From: Paralvinella palmiformis | Lineage: Eukaryota; Annelida; Polychaeta; Terebellida; Alvinellidae | Direction: 5' to 3' | Assembly: GCA_025642065.1 (NCBI GenBank) | Contig: JAODUP010000456.1 | Location: 437,501-501,500, forward strand | Length of the DNA stretch: 64,000 bases | Shown: positions 59,586 to 64,000 of the stretch, in pieces | Numbering within the stretch: the first letter of the stretch is position 1 | Layout of the letters: the number at the start of each line of letters is the position of its first letter | Notes under the pieces: generated by a model | Databases searched by the model: none | Told to the model about the DNA's origin: nothing | Seen by the model: the letters and a program-made list of their open reading frames with translations, nothing else | Made by a program: the position numbers and the translations under genes

Positions 59586-60296
59586 CCTTCCACTGTCCAG
59601 GAACACGATGCTGTAGCAGTGCAGAGTAAGCATCTTCCAATACTTCAGACATAACAACTTCTCCTTTGATAGCTTGTATCAATTGTTGTAAACATTTGTG
59701 TATTATCTGAAGAAGGTTATTAAAGCGATCTATCTCCTGTCGTAAGACCGTAAACAAAGCCGACTGACAGATCTTCTTTATATCTCTCATGGCCATCAGA
59801 TCCGCTTCTGATAGAACTGAAAAATACAAGTAAAACATAACAATAATGGCCAGAAGATTAATAATAATAATAATAATACAAAAAATTTAATTGTTCTTAT
59901 CGTATTTCTTCCTAGCAATCTATTTAATAAATAACGACATAGGGACACTAAATCGAGACAGGTAAAGGGACAGACAGACACAGACAAACAGACAGATGCA
60001 AACAAACAGACAGATATATACAGAGAGACAGCTATCCAATCAGATGATAATATATATAAATACCTGGTTGTTTTTTACTATGTGATGATTCTCTAACATT
60101 TGCGTCATCGCCTTTTCTTTTCTTTTTTAATATTTTTGGGTCGGTTCCTGTGCTGACCTTAGCAATGTCACTGAGTGATAATTTTGGTAACTGACCCGGT
60201 TTAAGGTCATCATTATCAGTCTCTACACGATCTGGTATATTCATCAGTATATCCATGGCCACTTCTGTCACTATCTCATCGCTGCTCCTACCACCA
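54070..60296 (-). CDS. Dynein heavy chain, axonemal type, C-terminal 460 residues (partial; six exons)
   Basis: Motor subunit of ciliary dynein: the AAA+ ring hydrolyses ATP and moves on microtubules; this part follows the ring. Exons on the complement: 60296-60064, 59816-59587, 59250-58875, 58508-58351, 56707-56561 and 54306-54070. All introns are GT/AG and phases match throughout. Seen in order: [11 protein letters not shown] (residues 2-12); [17 protein letters not shown] then [41 protein letters not shown]; the end [15 protein letters not shown]. These are hallmarks of the dynein heavy chain C-terminus. Two insertions are unusual (a Lys-rich linker and 87 residues at 183-269). The upstream ~4,000 residues lie beyond 60296 and were not found before 64000. 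Paralogue not assigned. Confidence 0.95.
54660..54892. repeat. 38-bp minisatellite in a dynein intron
   Basis: About six units of tatgacatccagccatatgg then tccacactaacatcta. One more partial unit (tatatgacatccagtcctga) follows the LINE at 55518. Confidence 0.88.
54893..55517 (+). mobile_element. LINE family B copy inside the last dynein intron
   Basis: Begins aattcttgacacaagaagca, as the copy at 16158 does. The frame 55132-55377 ends [13 protein letters not shown] and [10 protein letters not shown]. The 3' tail is AT-rich. Opposite in orientation to the dynein gene. Both flanks are the 38-bp minisatellite. Confidence 0.88.
55518..56560. other. Remainder of the last dynein intron
   Basis: Contains a (CAA)n/(CTA)n run near 55910-55970 and a (CA)n run at 56492-56525. 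The CA run lies 36 bp from the donor site of the adjacent exon. No gene. Confidence 0.6.
56561..56707 (-). CDS. Dynein heavy chain exon
   Basis: Acceptor attacag, donor atg|gtatgt, exactly 49 codons in phase 0. It encodes [19 protein letters not shown] and L-P-E-I-H-F-I-P-T. Confidence 0.96.
56708..58350. other. Dynein intron, no other gene seen
   Basis: Small GT/CA runs (56795-56812, 57335-57378). A GC-richer patch at 57680-57780 has no coding signature I can support. Confidence 0.5.
58351..58508 (-). CDS. Dynein heavy chain exon
   Basis: Acceptor ttttacag, donor aag|gtaata. It encodes [21 protein letters not shown] and an acidic/Lys segment ending K-E-L-G-F-K. Confidence 0.95.
58875..59250 (-). 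CDS. Dynein heavy chain exon with an unusual Gln-rich insertion
   Basis: Acceptor tattgcag, donor caag|gtaaaa. It encodes [10 protein letters not shown]...F-F-S-S-W, then 87 residues including a Gln-rich stretch ([14 protein letters not shown]), then [10 protein letters not shown]. Confidence 0.95.
59587..59816 (-). CDS. Dynein heavy chain exon
   Basis: Acceptor ttttcag, donor aag|gtgtgt. The start joins with the previous exon to make a Val codon. It encodes the helical segment with [11 protein letters not shown] and I-K-G-E-V-V-M-S. The donor runs straight into a (GT)n microsatellite (complement of 59549-59585), so donor usage may vary. Confidence 0.93.
60064..60296 (-). CDS. Dynein heavy chain exon (first visible)
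   Basis: The acceptor tactag precedes T-GGT-GGT; the donor is g|gtattt. It enters in phase 2 and leaves in phase 1. It encodes the region just after the last AAA module ([11 protein letters not shown]) and a Lys-rich linker (K-I-L-K-K-K-R-K-G). A TA/CA-rich microsatellite (60310-60420) lies in the adjoining intron. Confidence 0.9.
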
Positions 60297-60310
60297 CTAG
60301 TACAACATAA

Positions 60311-60350
<40 letters not shown>

Positions 60351-61838
60351 TTTACACAAGCTCTCTCTTCTTATATATATATATATATATACACACACAT
60401 ACATGCACACACACACACTCCTATTTAAATACAACAATTATTTATGGATTTCTTTCTCTCTTTCTCTGTGTATGTGTGCATGCAATGTGCATCTGTATGT
60501 GTGACTGTGAGTGTAGTCTGAATCAAGTTATAAAAACAAACACAAATAAAAAGCAAAATCATGAATATTGCACAAAGTAAATAAATATATTTGGATTATC
60601 TTACATTATCATGTAAACAGAGGGGGGGGGGATATGCATTTAAGGTAAGTTCTAATGTCAGTATATTTGAGACTCAATGAACAAGTGAATAAATGTTTAG
60701 AGTTTAACAATACCTCAGCCAAAAATTAGCCCATTTGGTGTCTTACAATCTTACAATCTTACAACAAAGAAAATAAAATACAATTAGAAAACTCATGGAT
60801 AAAGTGAACAGGTCATAATTTAGTGATCCGTATTACACAGATAGTAATTTAAGACAGATATTCTGTTAGGTTAGGTTTTAGTATTTTGTATACTACCAAT
60901 CTGATAGTACGATCCATTCATGAGAATGTAAACAAGTATCAGCCAAGCTACAAATATCACAAATATACTCCACCCAAAGAAATTTATATGTGACTGAAAT
61001 GGTAACAGGAAATGATATATTGAAATTAAAATGGCATTGTTCAAACAGTTTACCACGATGAATGAGGACACTAAGTTCACTTGTTGGCATACCCACTATA
61101 CGCTACTGTAAAGATGACACATAATTAATTGAGATGACAATATAATCTCATGAAGACATCACATAATGGATATTGAATGACCAATACCTGTGTTAAAAAT
61201 ACCTTTATTAACGACCACACGTTATCTGTTTATTTATTAAGTTTATTATTATTATGATAAAGTCATAATTATGTCACAAGGTGATCGTATTTGACTACTA
61301 CAAATGGCATCTAATTAGCTAATACACATTATATGATGACCTAAATCTACTACAACACGTGTATTGTGTATCAGTCAACTAACTTGGCTTTTTATCTCTA
61401 ATGGTTGATGATGGTATCGGGTACCAATCAACATCAATCATATTATGAACTAAACTTCTCTCAATAACAAACTACAGGTGACTACGTTCTCTACATGACA
61501 ATAAGAAATATTTTATTAGTGAAGTGAGATAAAATAATTCACTTTATTGTTTAATGTATAATCTTACATGAACGAAACATAAATTAACATAATTTATTGA
61601 TTCTTGACAATAAACGTGTATAAATTATATATACACTTTATGAGCCAATGTGTTTAGTAGTAATATCTCATTAAGTACACCCAACAATTATCCATTTAAT
61701 TTTATTCAAACAAATTATAATATAGTGGCCAGTTGCTAATATATTATCAGAGTTTGAATAATTGAAGTTTGTTAGATTAATATATCTATGTATATGGATT
61801 GTAAATGTTCTTTGTTTTATACACTGATGTGCTTTGAG
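60297..61838. other. Intron or upstream sequence of the dynein gene
   Basis: TA/CA microsatellites at 60310-60420 and a G9 run near 60622. The frame 60871-61080 on the minus strand is hydrophobic and matches no dynein segment. No further exon found. Confidence 0.5.
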
Positions 61839-62036
61839 TGATGATTGATGGTTGATGATTGATGGTTTACAGCCACTTTTGTGCACAAGGTAGGCTAAAT
61901 GGACCGAGAGACCTCCAAAGGTAATGAGACGAAGTGACAGACGAAACAACCTTCAGCTAGGCCCACGCCGGGATTCGAACATGGGTGGTAGTGATCTGTA
62001 GTCCAGCACGCTACTGCTAGACCACGGAGGCGCCCT
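61839..62036 (-). mobile_element. SINE family 1, full copy, minus strand
   Basis: The complement starts gggcgcctccgtggtctagc, holds gttcgaatcccggcgtgggc (B box) and ends in an (ATC)-rich tail. The flanks are ctgatgtgctttgag (61824-61838) and ctgatctgctttggg (62037-62051), 13 of 15 identical. Confidence 0.9.
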
Positions 62037-62051
62037 CTGATCTGCTTTGGG

Positions 62052-62982
62052 AGAGAATTGATTAATTGCTGTTCAAACTTTGGTACGTTTAAAATGTTGT
62101 AACGTTTGGAAATATTTAAAACTGAAATTTAAAACTCACGAGTCCCATGCCAGATTCGAATGTCATTGGCTTAGCTTTGTTGTTTGGATTTGGCGAGGGG
62201 CCGGAATATTTCTCATTGGCTGTTTCATAATCCATGTAACCTCTGATCCAGCTTAGAGCTGGTAACCCTTTTCAAAATTTTAATCAGTTTTAGTTTGGAT
62301 CTTGGTGAATGTAGTCGAAAAGTGAATTGTTGTAAAAGTGACTTGTGATGTTATTGAAAATGGAAATGTGCATATCAGAAATGGATCATTGGTATTCCTT
62401 AACAATGGATCGTGAATAAACAAATTGCGATTTATCGAGTCTAAATTGTTGACGTGTGGGTTAGACGGAAGCATGAACTTTAAATGGAGCCCTGGTACAT
62501 AAAATAACGATACAGGAAAGCAGACATTCAAGGCTGGTGAAGAGCCCACCTAAAACTCTGATAATATATTCAAATGATATTTCAATTGCTGATTACTTAT
62601 CAATTATTTAACCATAAAGATACCACGTTAAATAAAGTCAGAGAAATGTCAATAGACAGATATTTTATTTCATATTATTTCATCTTTAGTCTGATTACTT
62701 ATATATCAATTTAATTCTATAAATTGATTTCAAATAAACAAAATCGTCAAAACAGAATTTGTATTATCTATGTGTTTACTCATTAAAATTTTTTTATTTA
62801 AATTTTTCTAAACCCCAAGTTATGGGGCTGAAAGCCCAAGTAGCCCTCAACAGGAGCAACTTTTAAAGAACACACGGAACCCAATTTTTAAGATTGTATA
62901 AAAATATTACACACAGTCTTTTGAGTATGTTCTGGTACCAGTAATTCTCATCCATGGAGAAATGCATACTGTATGTGTGTAT

Positions 62983-63025
<43 letters not shown>

Positions 63026-64000
63026 GCATGTGTGTGTGTGTCTCTCTCTCTCTCTCTCTCTCTCTGTATGTGTGATGACTACAGATAGAGATTTATATTC
63101 TTACACTGTCAGCTTTAAAGGTAATTAATTATCACACTGATTCTGTCTCGTAAATTATCCAATTACACAATACTGAATGGAATAGTCAACAGTTTCCCAC
63201 AAAAGAGTTTTAAATATTTGTCCACATTTGTTGATATTCAGGACGTGACATAAAGTTTCCATTATTTTTCAGAGCTCAAGTACTACAGTGATATTGACAA
63301 ATGGAATACATTGTATTTCCTATACAAAAAAAAACACAAAAAAACAACAACATGAAAACGCTACTCCAAATTAATGAATGACACTTGTCTGATATTAATG
63401 AAACAATAACCATCCTTTTCTCATTCATCTGAATTATTGGTGTAATATCAATAACTTGTAGCCGAGAACAGATTGTTGTTTACAATGAGATGAAGCTCAT
63501 ATTTACACATAATCATATCATAAGCTGCTACGTTCATGTCAAAATTATGATTTCATAAAGCTTAATTAACTCTCATTTAATCATCACCAATTAATAACAT
63601 TTTGACTTGTACATGTACATACATTAAGGTTCTCTATCTGAAGCATGCCGCTACATTCTACATTGTAGATAAATTATCAATGGACGTTATGATAATAAAC
63701 TAATATAAAAACTAATATACTACTAAACGTTATGATCAATGGTGATTAACTGTTGATATAATAATAAATGCAAACCTCATTACTGTAAAGGGAACAATCC
63801 TGAAAGTAGTTCAATTTTGTTTATTTTTTATACTTGTAGTTCTTCATTCAACTATATTAGCTTTAAAATATGTCATCTAATTTGTTTGTCATATAACTGC
63901 CTTACATAATGATGTATGTAGTTCTGTGTGTCATGTGTCAATCAATCTAGGTCAACAATATATTATTAGTATGTCTGTACAACCACGTATATCGCAGTCA
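62052..64000. other. AT-rich sequence, no gene seen
   Basis: (TA)n(TG)n(TC)n microsatellite at 62991-63065. The frame 62280-62549 on the minus strand is unrecognised. A dynein intron would be expected to continue here. Confidence 0.5.

Noticed and set aside
60871..61080. Hydrophobic minus-strand frame as a small membrane protein or dynein exon
   Set aside because: No dynein similarity, no splice sites fitting the phase-2 entry of the next exon, and AT-rich composition like the intron.

Overview
This looks like nuclear DNA of an animal with motile cilia, most likely a mollusc or other lophotrochozoan (inference). The reasons are one multi-exon axonemal-type dynein heavy chain gene with GT/AG introns, strongly AT-rich DNA full of simple repeats, and a dense, decayed load of LINEs, tRNA-derived SINEs and cut-and-paste DNA transposons. 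I see no bacterial gene organisation. Only one host gene is well supported: six 3' exons of a dynein heavy chain on the minus strand (54070-60296), running off the right edge. Nearly every other protein-like stretch is a broken mobile element.

Layout. 0-8.9 kb: minisatellites, a SINE with target-site duplication (343-654), a 559-bp inverted-repeat element (4390-4948), a three-module trinucleotide array, and a tRNA-headed SINE. 8.9-12.3 kb: a non-LTR retrotransposon (family A) with endonuclease and reverse transcriptase remnants, then a minus-strand Mutator-like transposase remnant split by a SINE with a perfect 15-bp duplication. 12.3-16 kb: microsatellites and a 28-bp minisatellite. 16-28.4 kb: a deep nest. 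A 20-bp minisatellite contains a family-B LINE 3' end; that LINE is split by a ~10.7-kb DNA element with 61-bp terminal inverted repeats; the element carries a hAT transposon, THAP-transposase remnants and a family-C LINE. 29-36 kb: decayed LINEs and long TA runs. 36.7-39.0 kb: a 2.3-kb quasi-palindromic satellite with higher-order structure. 39.5-42.4 kb: rearranged inverted-repeat elements and a LINE split by a SINE. 44-51 kb: another nest, in which a 50-bp minisatellite contains a family-A LINE split at TTAA by a 4.76-kb element. 51.3-52.5 kb: a 33-bp minisatellite. 54-60.3 kb: dynein exons, with a minisatellite and LINE in the last intron. 60.3-64 kb: intron or intergenic DNA with one SINE.

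The most interesting item is the ~10.7-kb element at 16233-26927. Its broken coding sequence has an N-terminal Cys zinc module, a long middle part that keeps a spliceosomal-type intron, a C-terminal block whose acidic motifs and G-C-D-T-V-S / G-x-G-K motif recall FEN/PIN-type nucleases, and a Cys-rich tail. The protein type is multi-copy in invertebrate genomes as far as I recall; seeing it between long inverted repeats suggests it belongs to a DNA transposon. The 4.76-kb TTAA-flanked element at 46048-50806 carries a related zinc module.
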